Shown here in pieces: positions 24,368 to 32,637 of a stretch of 63,722 bases of DNA. A program made the translations under genes and the position numbers. The stretch is from Novosphingobium sp. (lineage in GTDB: Bacteria; Pseudomonadota; Alphaproteobacteria; Sphingomonadales; Sphingomonadaceae), in the NCBI GenBank assembly GCA_020446505.1, contig JAGREN010000016.1, forward strand, positions 1 to 63,722, read 5' to 3'. Every line of letters begins with the position of its first letter. Positions within the stretch are counted from its first letter, which is position 1. Below the pieces are notes generated by a model. It ran no database searches, was not told the origin of the DNA, and saw only the letters and a program-made list of their open reading frames with translations.

Positions 24368-24438
24368 TTCTCGATGCTGGACAGGGTGTCGGTGCCGCTC
24401 CCGCCGGCAAGCGTATCGTCATCCGCGCTGGCTTTCAT
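24352..24438 (-). pseudogene. Fragment of an RTX-type calcium-binding repeat protein
   Basis: Read on the minus strand, about 29 codons give DDDTLAGGSGTDTLSSIENL followed by IGRS. This is the nonapeptide-repeat and linker signature typical of haemolysin-type calcium-binding proteins. No other repeats, secretion signal or RTX gene surround it; downstream the frame runs antisense into the SDR gene. It looks like a decayed relic of a larger secreted protein. A short chance match is possible but unlikely given the length. Confidence 0.5.
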
Positions 24439-24498
24439 TCGGGGAGTCTCGGCTGATGCAGGATGCTTTGCGCTTGCCATAAGCGCGCGGCGCGCGTG

Positions 24499-25494
24499 CT
24501 AGATCAGCCTTTCGATAAGCCAGTAGCTCGCGACCGAGCCAATGCCATAGCTCGCCATCTTCGTGGCTGGAGCGAGCGCGGCGACAGATATGCGCCGCAG
24601 TGCCTGGAGCGCGCCGAGGCATGCGATGACGATCAGCAACTGGCCTGCTTCGACGCCGATGTTGAACGAGAGCAGCGCGGTCGGCACGTCGCCTTCCGGC
24701 AGGCCGATTTCATGTAGCGCGCCGGCAAAGCCGAATCCGTGCAGCAAGCCGAACACGAAGGCGACGATCCAGGGCGCGCGCTCGGCAAGGCCGATCCGGC
24801 CCTCGCCCGACTTCACGATCTCGACGGCGAGAAAAATGATCGACAAGGCAATCAAAGCCTCGACCGGCTCTTGCGGCAGGCCGAACAGGCCGAGCGTCGT
24901 CCCGATCAGCGTCAGCGAATGCGCGACGGTGAAGGCCGTGACTGCCTTGGTGACGGTCCAGGCCCCTCGCAGCAACAGCACCAGGGCAATGACGAACAGC
25001 AAGTGGTCGTAGCCGAACAGGATGTGTTCGACCCCGGTCACGAAATAGGTGCGGGCGACCTGCCAGAAACCGGGCCTCGAACGGATTTCGGCACTCGGCT
25101 CGGCAGCAGTCAGACGATAGACCTGAACCGGGCGGTCCAGCGGGGCGACACGAACGAGAACATCGGTCTCTGCCGCACCGAAATTGGCAAGGCCAATCCG
25201 TTTGCCGGCGACACTGTCCTTGCAGGCGACCGCATAGCGCAAGACCAGCGCCCGTTCGGCCATGTCGCGCTGCGGCTCGCCTGATGCCTTGCACCCGGAT
25301 GGCAGGACGGGCCTGGCCTCGAACGCAATCCCAGCAGCAACCGGCACCTTCCAGATCAGGGCCCAGTTTTCGGCATTCCGCTGCGTAAATTCCAGGTAGC
25401 CCGGCCGCAGGTCGTCAGCGGCTACCGGGAAGGAAAACGCCAAGGCTAGCGATGAAAGCAGCAGGGCCAGAACGCGCTTCGCAAACCGGGTCAC
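24499..25494 (-). CDS. HupE/UreJ-family membrane protein
   Basis: 331 residues. Signal peptide (FAKRVLALLLSSLALAFSFPVAADD), then an exported domain of about 130 residues, then five to six membrane helices with the HupE/UreJ-2 signatures GVEHILFGYDHLLFVIALVL and FGLLHGFGFAGAL. Family members near hydrogenase or urease genes are thought to move nickel or cobalt; the role of this subgroup is not known. The His/Asp membrane motif could bind metal. The GTG start overlaps the parvulin stop (GTGA), third in the DUF3604-parvulin-hupE operon. Confidence 0.85.
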   Translation of the reverse strand: MTRFAKRVLALLLSSLALAFSFPVAADDLRPGYLEFTQRNAENWALIWKVPVAAGIAFEARPVLPSGCKASGEPQRDMAERALVLRYAVACKDSVAGKRIGLANFGAAETDVLVRVAPLDRPVQVYRLTAAEPSAEIRSRPGFWQVARTYFVTGVEHILFGYDHLLFVIALVLLLRGAWTVTKAVTAFTVAHSLTLIGTTLGLFGLPQEPVEALIALSIIFLAVEIVKSGEGRIGLAERAPWIVAFVFGLLHGFGFAGALHEIGLPEGDVPTALLSFNIGVEAGQLLIVIACLGALQALRRISVAALAPATKMASYGIGSVASYWLIERLI

Positions 25495-26339
25495 GGTTTC
25501 TCGATCCTGACCGTGTAGCCATCGAGCAGCGCCTGATAGGCGGCCTTCTCGCGCACATCGATGGTTTCGGCGCGCCAGTCGTTTTCCACGCGCTGCCGCA
25601 CGTCGGCGAGCTTCGGCGCCTGCGGCGTTACGACCTTGCGCAGACGCACCAGATGCGCTCCGTATCCCGAGACAACAGGTCCGTGCCACTGGTCGGGAGA
25701 ACCGGCAGCCAGAGCGACCAATCCATCAACAAACCTGTCGCCGAACTGGCGCTCGATATCGGATCGCGTCGCCTGCTCCATCGATCCCGGCACCGAGAGC
25801 GGCTCCCCCACATCGTGCCAGTCGGCACCGCCTGCAAGCCTTACGCGTGCCGCCCTGGCCCCTGCTTCAACCTGCTCGGGATCGCCCTGGCCGAGATAGA
25901 CCTGATCGAAGCTGTAGACTGCGCCGTCGCTGTACCTGGCCGGATTGGCATCTAGCAGCTTCTGCAATTGAGCCTCGCCCGGTTGCTCGCTTTCGACGCT
26001 GGACCGCGCGAGATACTCCATCTTCTGACGCAAGCGCTGGCGGATCACACTGTCGTCCTGATCGAGGCCGAGCCGACGCGCCTCGCGGTTGTAGACCTCT
26101 TCCTTGACGTAGTCGCGGATCAACCCGTCGATCTCGTCGGGGTCGGGCGGGCGGCGATAGGTCTGGGCGAATTGTTCCGCGAGGCGTTCGACTTGGCCCT
26201 TCTCGATCACGATGGTGCGGCTGGCGGGGTCTGCCTCGGTCCCGCGCCAGGCGAAGAACAGGAAGATCGCAAGCCCGCCGAGCAGGAAATGCACCAGCGG
26301 TTCGCGGCCCAGACCGCGCAGCCTTTCCTTCACTGTCAC
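25491..26339 (-). CDS. Membrane-anchored parvulin-type peptidyl-prolyl isomerase
   Basis: 282 residues. One N-terminal membrane helix (PLVHFLLGGLAIFLFFAW), a helical SurA/PpiC-like chaperone segment (IDGLIRDYVKEEVYNREARRLGL), and a C-terminal rotamase domain (YSFDQVYLG, HGPVVSGYGAHLVRL). It faces the periplasm. It starts six bases after the DUF3604 lipoprotein gene and overlaps hupE, suggesting it helps fold or mount one of those two exported proteins. The same trio co-occurs in other genomes from memory, but its purpose is unknown. Confidence 0.86.
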   Translation of the reverse strand: MTVKERLRGLGREPLVHFLLGGLAIFLFFAWRGTEADPASRTIVIEKGQVERLAEQFAQTYRRPPDPDEIDGLIRDYVKEEVYNREARRLGLDQDDSVIRQRLRQKMEYLARSSVESEQPGEAQLQKLLDANPARYSDGAVYSFDQVYLGQGDPEQVEAGARAARVRLAGGADWHDVGEPLSVPGSMEQATRSDIERQFGDRFVDGLVALAAGSPDQWHGPVVSGYGAHLVRLRKVVTPQAPKLADVRQRVENDWRAETIDVREKAAYQALLDGYTVRIEKP

Positions 26340-26345
26340 GCCTGC

Positions 26346-28241
26346 TCAGCCTGCCGGGCGATACCAGATCGGCGAGGTATAGGCGCGCTCCTGATGGACC
26401 TTCTCGATGTCCGGACCGAGCTTCGCGCCGTAGCGCAGGGCATCGTAGAGCACCCAGCGCGGCGTCGGGATTTCGAGCACGCGGACATAGTAGAAGGCGC
26501 TCTGGTTGGCGTCGAATTCGGGATCGCGCCATACCGTGGTGAGTTCTGCCGCGCCGATCGAATTGCTGTAGCTGGCCGTGGCTTCTTTCACCGTGTTACC
26601 GACGGCAGGCACCTTGCCGTTTGCGCCGCGCTGGCGCCTGGTCATGTCGCTCCAGACGACGTCGAAGACCTTCTCGTGCGTCTTGCCGGTTGCATCGACC
26701 CAGCCCTTGACGATCTGGACGCGATCGAGGTTCGCGCCGATCGGGTCCTTGACCGCCGAGACGATGAAGCTCGGCGCGCCGCGCGCTCCCTTTCTGAGGT
26801 CGCCGCCCATAGGCACGCCGCGTGCGTAGCCGCTCTTGACCCAGTCGCTCTTGAGATCGGCAGCGGAGAAATCCCAGCCACCGAACAGCCGCACCTTCAT
26901 GCGCGGGCCGGTGGTCGCATAGACCTCGCGGCGCATCATCGCATCGAACAGCGCCTCGCGCGTGTTGGCTGTCGCCCAGACCGCGGCATAGCCGCTGGCA
27001 AGGAAGTTCCAGCCGATACGCCTGCCCTTGCCGCCAAGGTCCATGGTTTCCATGGCGCGGATGGCATTCGGCTCGTTGCCGGTATGCTTGCCGAAGAAAT
27101 TGTCGTCGTCGGCTGTCGCGAGCGAGGTGTGGCTGTCGGTCGAGCCGATCATGCCCAGCTTGTAGGGGTTCACCCCGGTGCGTGCCTCTACGGCAAGGCC
27201 ACGCTTCAGGGCTTCGCGGACATATTCGCCAGCGAGCATTCCCGGCTGCTTGGCGATGGTGAAGGGCAGGTTGCCCTGATCCCATCCCGCCACGCCATAT
27301 CCGGCGAATTCGTCGTTCGGCGAGAGGAAGGGATGGGCTTCGCTATCGCCCTTGATCTGGGTTGCCTCTACCAGCGGCTCATGCGCCACGCGCCGCCGCG
27401 CATAGTCCGCCGTCATGGGGCCGCCGTCCGGTCCGACCAGTTCGAACATGAGTCCGTTGGAAACGTTGCTGTTGTGCGGAATGGCAAGCACCCTGCCGCC
27501 CGTCGTCTGCTCGTAGCGGTCCATGTAATCCCACAATTTTTCAGGATCCGCATTGCCCTGCCGCGAGGAGAAGGGGAGCACCTGATCGGCCCTGTCCTTG
27601 CCGTCACGGAAGATCACGACGCGGTGCAGGTTGTTTCCGTTCGGCTGCAATGAATATTCAAAGCCCATGAAAGCCGTGAACTTGCTAGGCTCGTTGTAGC
27701 GTTCGACGATGCCGGTGTGTTCGGTCCAGATGCTGTGCGTCGTTTCCTCGCTGCTGAGCTCTTCATAGGCCTTGGGAAGTCCGCCTTTCGCGCCAAGCAC
27801 CATCATTTCGCCGATGATTTTCTGCGATTCGCGTGGTCCGGCCTTCATCAGGTCCTGCCAGTGCCGCAGCACCGGATCGGTCACTTGCGAGGGAGGCATT
27901 TCATAAAGCCTGCGCGTCACGCCAAGGCTGTCGCTGTGATCGGCCACGACGAGGAAATCGAGCGGCCGGGAAAGCTGGGCTGCGATGCCCGTCGTCGAAG
28001 TGACTTTCTCGCCCCTCGCAAACCGCAGGGCCTGTTCGGGGCCGAGACGGTTGCCGAAGGCGAAGGCATCGAGCGAGTTCGCCGTGTGCAGGTGCGTGTC
28101 GCCCCAGTAGACCTGCTCGGGATAGGGTGCCTGCGCAACCTGCCTGTCGGCGCTGCCTTGCTGCATGGCCGCAGTCCCGTCCTGATCTGTGCATGACGCC
28201 AGTGCCGCAATGGCCACCACGGCCCCAGCAAGTCTTCTCAT
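26346..28241 (-). CDS. DUF3604 lipoprotein (PHP-like putative metallohydrolase)
   Basis: 631 residues. Lipoprotein signal MRRLAGAVVAIAALASC; metal-site-like motifs typical of DUF3604/PHP folds: YWGDTHLHTANSLDAF, VVADHSDSLG, AIPHNSN and GSTDSHTSL. These His/Asp clusters resemble PHP metallo-phosphoesterases, but no DUF3604 reaction is known to me. The only cysteine is the lipobox Cys. First gene of the operon with the parvulin and HupE-like genes; a paralogue starts 133 bases away on the opposite strand, so the two share a promoter region. Confidence 0.9.
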   Translation of the reverse strand: MRRLAGAVVAIAALASCTDQDGTAAMQQGSADRQVAQAPYPEQVYWGDTHLHTANSLDAFAFGNRLGPEQALRFARGEKVTSTTGIAAQLSRPLDFLVVADHSDSLGVTRRLYEMPPSQVTDPVLRHWQDLMKAGPRESQKIIGEMMVLGAKGGLPKAYEELSSEETTHSIWTEHTGIVERYNEPSKFTAFMGFEYSLQPNGNNLHRVVIFRDGKDRADQVLPFSSRQGNADPEKLWDYMDRYEQTTGGRVLAIPHNSNVSNGLMFELVGPDGGPMTADYARRRVAHEPLVEATQIKGDSEAHPFLSPNDEFAGYGVAGWDQGNLPFTIAKQPGMLAGEYVREALKRGLAVEARTGVNPYKLGMIGSTDSHTSLATADDDNFFGKHTGNEPNAIRAMETMDLGGKGRRIGWNFLASGYAAVWATANTREALFDAMMRREVYATTGPRMKVRLFGGWDFSAADLKSDWVKSGYARGVPMGGDLRKGARGAPSFIVSAVKDPIGANLDRVQIVKGWVDATGKTHEKVFDVVWSDMTRRQRGANGKVPAVGNTVKEATASYSNSIGAAELTTVWRDPEFDANQSAFYYVRVLEIPTPRWVLYDALRYGAKLGPDIEKVHQERAYTSPIWYRPAG

Positions 28242-28374
28242 CCCCGTTCTCCCAATTCGCGGTGACTATCGCGCGAGACTGCAGAACTGTCCATGCCCCG
28301 ATCGCGCGTTGACCCGCAGCCAATGTCGTGCACAATCGCCGCCGGAGCCAATGGGCCGGAGAGAGGAGAGGCAG

Positions 28375-30324
28375 GTGAAAGCATTGCCAGTTATCGCGGC
28401 GACAGGCGGTGCTGCACTGCTCGCCATTGCCGCAAGCATGCAGGTGGCAGGCGATCCGGCCAGCGCTGCGGTGGCCGAACAGCCCGACTGGGACAGCGCG
28501 GAAGCGGCTGTTCCGGCCGATCCGCTCAAACAGGCCTGGTTCGGCGAACTTCACATCCACACCAACAATTCGTTCGACAGCTTCATCTTCGGCAATCCGA
28601 TCGGGCCGAACGAGGCCTATCGCTTCGCGCAAGGGGAACCGGTTGGGTTCTACGGCGGAGTGACGCGGCGGCTGGACCGGCCGCTCGATTTCGTGGCGAT
28701 CACCGACCACGCCGAATTCCTGGGTGAACTCAACCTGTGCACCACGCCGGGTTCAGAGACCTACGACACGGAAATGTGCGCATCGATGCGGGCGAACAAC
28801 ATGTCCGCCTTCGCCAAGCTCGCCACCAGTGTGACCGCGCGCATCCGCATGGCTGACGTCTGCGGCGAAAACGGGCAACGCTGTGTCGACAAGGCAAACA
28901 CGCTGTGGTCGCAGGTCCGCACCAATGCCAACCGGCACTACAAGCCCGGCAAGTTCACGACGCTGATCGGATACGAGTTCTCGGCCAACACCCCATCGGC
29001 GAAATTCTCGGACATGAGCGGGGCGAGGCCGAGCGTGCCGGGCATGCTCCATCGCAATGTCATCTTCCGCAGCGACCACGTCCCTTCCAGGGCATTCAGC
29101 GCCTATGACGGCAGCGGCGAGGACATGCACAAGTGGATGGAGGAGAACTGCACCGGCAAGTGCCGCGTCCTCGCGATCCCGCACAACATCAACTACTCGT
29201 GGGGACGCTTCTTTTGGGACGGCAAGAACTCGGACGGCTCGGCCTGGACAAGGGAAGTGCTTGAGCGCCGCGCGCGGGTCGAACCGCTGGTCGAGATATT
29301 CCAGATCAAGGGTTCGTCCGAATGCATGGCCGGCGTCGGCCTCTCCGACGAGGAATGCGGCTTTGAAAATGCCGTCCCTGCCTGCCCGCCCGGCGAGGAA
29401 GACAGCTGCGCGAGCGGCAATGCCTTCGTCCGCAACGGGCTGGTGAAGGGTCTGAAGATCGAAGACGAGATGGGGGTCAATCCCTTCAAGTACGGAATCA
29501 TCGCGGCCACCGATACGCACAACGGCAATCCCGGCAACACCAGTGAAAGCAATTATGTCGGCCACCTCGGCCAGCAGGATTCCACGCCGGGCAAGCGGAT
29601 CGGCTATGCCGATGTTCCCAGACCTGACGGCACCCGCGCGAAGAACAAGCGGTTTTCGCTCACCATGTACAACCCCGGCGGACTTGCCGGGGTCTGGGCG
29701 CCGAAGAACACGCGCAGCGCGATCTGGGACGCACTGCACAACCGCGAGACATTCGGCACCTCTGGCACGCGGATCAAGGTGCGCTTCTTCGGCTCGTTCG
29801 GCTATCCCGCCGATCTCCACCGCCGCAAGGACATGCTCGCACAAGCCTATGCCAGGGGTGTGCCGATGGGCGGCGATCTCAAGGGCGCGGGGAAGGGCAA
29901 TGTGCCTCGCTTCGTGGTGCAGGCAACCCGCGATCCGGAAAGCGCGCCCTTGCAGAAGATCCAGATCGTGAAGGGCTGGGTGGAAAGCGGCCAGCTTCGC
30001 TCGCGCACTTTCGATGTCGTCTGCTCGGACGGTATCCGGCCGGACCGCAAGACCGGCATGTGCGCCGACAATGGCGCGAAGGTCGATCTGAAGACCTGCG
30101 AGCCGACCACCGGCAAGGGCGCGGCACAGCTTGCCGCCACATGGAGCGATCCGCAGTTCGATCCTTCGATCCGGGCCGTCTACTATGTGCGTGTGCTCGA
30201 AAACCCGACCTGCCGCTGGAGCACGCGGGACGCGCTCGCGCTGGGCGTGCCATTCGATCCGAATTTCGAAACCACCGTCAAGGAGCGGGCTTGGACCTCG
30301 CCCATCTGGTATTCGCCCCGCTGA
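28375..30324 (+). CDS. DUF3604 paralogue, secreted and cysteine-rich
   Basis: 649 residues starting at GTG with AGGAGAGG just upstream; an in-frame ATG at 28351 is an alternative. N-terminal signal (ALPVIAATGGAALLAIAASM). Motifs parallel the divergent neighbour: WFGELHIHTNNSFDSF, AITDHAEFLG, AIPHNINYSWG, AATDTHNGNPG. It contains 14 cysteines, clustered in family-variable loops, against one in the neighbour, implying disulphides in the periplasm. A Rieske oxygenase gene starts 19 bases downstream, so it may belong to a catabolic transcript. Reaction unknown. Confidence 0.9.
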   Translation: MKALPVIAATGGAALLAIAASMQVAGDPASAAVAEQPDWDSAEAAVPADPLKQAWFGELHIHTNNSFDSFIFGNPIGPNEAYRFAQGEPVGFYGGVTRRLDRPLDFVAITDHAEFLGELNLCTTPGSETYDTEMCASMRANNMSAFAKLATSVTARIRMADVCGENGQRCVDKANTLWSQVRTNANRHYKPGKFTTLIGYEFSANTPSAKFSDMSGARPSVPGMLHRNVIFRSDHVPSRAFSAYDGSGEDMHKWMEENCTGKCRVLAIPHNINYSWGRFFWDGKNSDGSAWTREVLERRARVEPLVEIFQIKGSSECMAGVGLSDEECGFENAVPACPPGEEDSCASGNAFVRNGLVKGLKIEDEMGVNPFKYGIIAATDTHNGNPGNTSESNYVGHLGQQDSTPGKRIGYADVPRPDGTRAKNKRFSLTMYNPGGLAGVWAPKNTRSAIWDALHNRETFGTSGTRIKVRFFGSFGYPADLHRRKDMLAQAYARGVPMGGDLKGAGKGNVPRFVVQATRDPESAPLQKIQIVKGWVESGQLRSRTFDVVCSDGIRPDRKTGMCADNGAKVDLKTCEPTTGKGAAQLAATWSDPQFDPSIRAVYYVRVLENPTCRWSTRDALALGVPFDPNFETTVKERAWTSPIWYSPR

Positions 30325-30343
30325 CCCGAAGAGGAGAAAAACA

Positions 30344-31570
30344 ATGCTGACCGAAGAACAGAACCGGCTCCTCACCGAAGTGGAAGGCGACGCGCCCTTC
30401 GGGCAGATGATGCGCGAACGCTTCTGGATACCCTGCGCACGCAGCGCCGCGCTCGTCGCCGATGGCGCGCCCCAGCACATCCGCCTGCTCGGCGACAACT
30501 TCGTGGCGTTTCGCGCCACCGATGGCCGCATCGGCTTCTTCGACGAAGCCTGCCCCCATCGCGGCGCCTCGCTGGTGCTGGCTCATAACAGCGACTGCGC
30601 GCTTCGCTGCCTCTACCATGCCTGGAAGATCGACGTTTCCGGGCAGGTCGTCGACGTACCCTCGGAAGGCACGCGCGCATCGACCTTTGGCAAGAACATC
30701 AAGGTCAACACCTACCCCACGTTCGAGGGTGGCGGCCTGCTTTGGGTCTATCTCGGCAAGGGCGATCCGCCGCCGCGCCCGCCGATCCCGTTCCTCGACC
30801 TCGACGAGAGCCGCATGTGGGTGAGCCGCAGCGTTTCGCCCAGCAACTGGTTCCAGGGAGTCGAAGGCACGATCGATTCGGTCCACGTCGGCACGCTGCA
30901 CCAGAGCTGGATCGGCGGAAACTACGCGAAGGACGACAGCCCGAACCCTTCGATCGCGCTCACGCTCGACAGTCATCCGCGCTACGAGGTGGAAGATACG
31001 CCCTACGGCATGAAGGCCGCAGCGATCCGCGACCTCGCCGATGGTCGCCAGTATCTGCGAGTCACGACCTATGTCATGCCCTTCGTCTCGCTCGTGCCTG
31101 CCGGGAATACCGACCGCGAAGGCACGGTGTTCATCGCGGTGCCGCGCGACAATCACGAGCACATGCTGTTCTGGGGCCTGTGGAACGAGGACGGCCCGCG
31201 TTCCGACGCAGAGAAATACCTCACAACCGGCGAGCGCGATCCCGACAACTTCGTCACTATCAATGAGGGACCGAACCGGACCTGGGGTCAGGACCGCGAC
31301 GCCATGGCAAAGGGCCATTTCAGCGGCTTTACCGGCACGCTGGTCGATGAGGATCTCATCATCCAGGCCAGCCAGGGCGTGATCCAGGACCGCACCAGGG
31401 AGCACCTTTGCTCGTCGGACGTCGGCATCGGCAGGCTGCGCCGCCGCCTGCTCGACGAGATCGCGGCATGGCAGAACGGCCTGCTCGCGCATGACGGAGA
31501 GGTGCCGGACAAGGTGCGCCCGCTCGACATCATTGCCGAGGCCGGGGCGTCCTGGCGCGAAATGGTTTAG
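30344..31570 (+). CDS. Rieske non-haem iron oxygenase, terminal component
   Basis: 408 residues. Rieske cluster site CPHRGA and CLYHAWK (Cys-x-His pairs), and mononuclear iron site DSVHVGTLH (the His-x4-His pair). The mid-section resembles ring-hydroxylating and demethylase-type phthalate-family (PobA/VanA-like) oxygenases. GAGGAG precedes the ATG. No ferredoxin or reductase gene is adjacent, so electron partners lie elsewhere. It is followed by an aldo/keto reductase (21-base gap) and a convergent P450, suggesting a hydroxylation or O-demethylation pathway. Substrate unknown. Confidence 0.92.
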   Translation: MLTEEQNRLLTEVEGDAPFGQMMRERFWIPCARSAALVADGAPQHIRLLGDNFVAFRATDGRIGFFDEACPHRGASLVLAHNSDCALRCLYHAWKIDVSGQVVDVPSEGTRASTFGKNIKVNTYPTFEGGGLLWVYLGKGDPPPRPPIPFLDLDESRMWVSRSVSPSNWFQGVEGTIDSVHVGTLHQSWIGGNYAKDDSPNPSIALTLDSHPRYEVEDTPYGMKAAAIRDLADGRQYLRVTTYVMPFVSLVPAGNTDREGTVFIAVPRDNHEHMLFWGLWNEDGPRSDAEKYLTTGERDPDNFVTINEGPNRTWGQDRDAMAKGHFSGFTGTLVDEDLIIQASQGVIQDRTREHLCSSDVGIGRLRRRLLDEIAAWQNGLLAHDGEVPDKVRPLDIIAEAGASWREMV

Positions 31571-31591
31571 GCTGCGGCAGGGCGCTTGAGG

Positions 31592-32611
31592 ATGAAATAC
31601 CGGCAGCTCGGCAGGACGGGCGCATTCGTTTCCGAACTTGCCCTTGGCGCAGGCACCTTCGGCGGGACCATGGAACAGGGCGAGGTCGACGCCATGGTCC
31701 GCGCCGCGCTCGATCACGGCGTCAATTTCTTCGATACCGCCGACGCCTATCTGGCCGGACAGTCGGAGACCATGCTGGGGCAGGCCTTCCGCAATCTCGG
31801 CCTGTCGCGTTCGGACCTGTTCGTATCGAGCAAGGTCCAGAACCCGATGGGCCCCGGTCCCAACGATCGCGGCGCCTCACGCATTCACATCATGGACGGC
31901 GTGAAGAAGAGCCTCGAAAGGCTCGGCCTCGACTATCTCGACCTCTACCAGATCCACTCGACCGACCCGGCAACGCCGCTCGACGAAACCATGCGCGCGC
32001 TCGACGATCTCGTCTCACAGGGGCTGGTGCGCTATCTCGGCGCGTCGAACTGGATGGCATGGCGGCTGAGCAAGGCGCTCGGCATCTGCGACAAGCGGGG
32101 CTGGTCGGGCTTTGCGACGACGCAGGCTTACTATTGCCTCTCCGCCCGAGAGATCGAACGCGAACTCGTTTCTTGCTGCTCCGAGGAGGGCATCGGCATC
32201 CTCGCGTGGTCGCCGCTCGACGGCGGATTCCTGACCGGCAAGTTCCCGCGCGACGGTACCATGGTGGCAGGCACGCGCCAGTCGATGCTGCAGGGCTATC
32301 CGCCGGTCAACAGGGAGCGGGCGTGGGACTGCGTCGACGTGATGCGCGAGATCGCGGCCGAAATGGACGGGGTGACGATCCCGCAGATCGCCATCGCCTG
32401 GGTTCTGGCGCGACCTGGCATTGCCAGCGTGCTGCTCGGCGCGCGCAAGCTCGACCAGCTCGTCGATACGCTGGGCGCGGTGAATGTGGTGCTGACTGGC
32501 GAGCACATGGCGCGCCTCGATAAGGTAAGCGCGCTGCCAAGCGAATACCCGGAATGGATACTGACAAGGCAGGCGCCCTCACGCTATCCCGGGCCGTTCG
32601 TTCCTGAGTAG
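31592..32611 (+). CDS. Aldo/keto reductase
   Basis: 339 residues, NADP(H)-dependent TIM barrel. MKYRQLGRTGAFVSELALG opens it; FFDTADAYLAGQSE holds the catalytic Asp/Tyr, SSKVQNP the Lys, DYLDLYQIH the His; VLLGARKLDQLVDTLGAV is the cofactor-phosphate region. A YajO/IolS-like group of sugar or aldehyde reductases. Start uncertain between the TTG at 31586 and the ATG at 31592. Same strand and close to the Rieske gene, so probably co-transcribed. Confidence 0.92.
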   Translation: MKYRQLGRTGAFVSELALGAGTFGGTMEQGEVDAMVRAALDHGVNFFDTADAYLAGQSETMLGQAFRNLGLSRSDLFVSSKVQNPMGPGPNDRGASRIHIMDGVKKSLERLGLDYLDLYQIHSTDPATPLDETMRALDDLVSQGLVRYLGASNWMAWRLSKALGICDKRGWSGFATTQAYYCLSAREIERELVSCCSEEGIGILAWSPLDGGFLTGKFPRDGTMVAGTRQSMLQGYPPVNRERAWDCVDVMREIAAEMDGVTIPQIAIAWVLARPGIASVLLGARKLDQLVDTLGAVNVVLTGEHMARLDKVSALPSEYPEWILTRQAPSRYPGPFVPE

Positions 32612-32637
32612 CAAGCCTTCTTCCACAGCCACAAAAC

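Noticed and set aside
28753-30531. A 592-codon minus-strand frame opposite the DUF3604 paralogue
   Set aside because: The plus-strand DUF3604 motifs are clear and the reverse translation shows no family.
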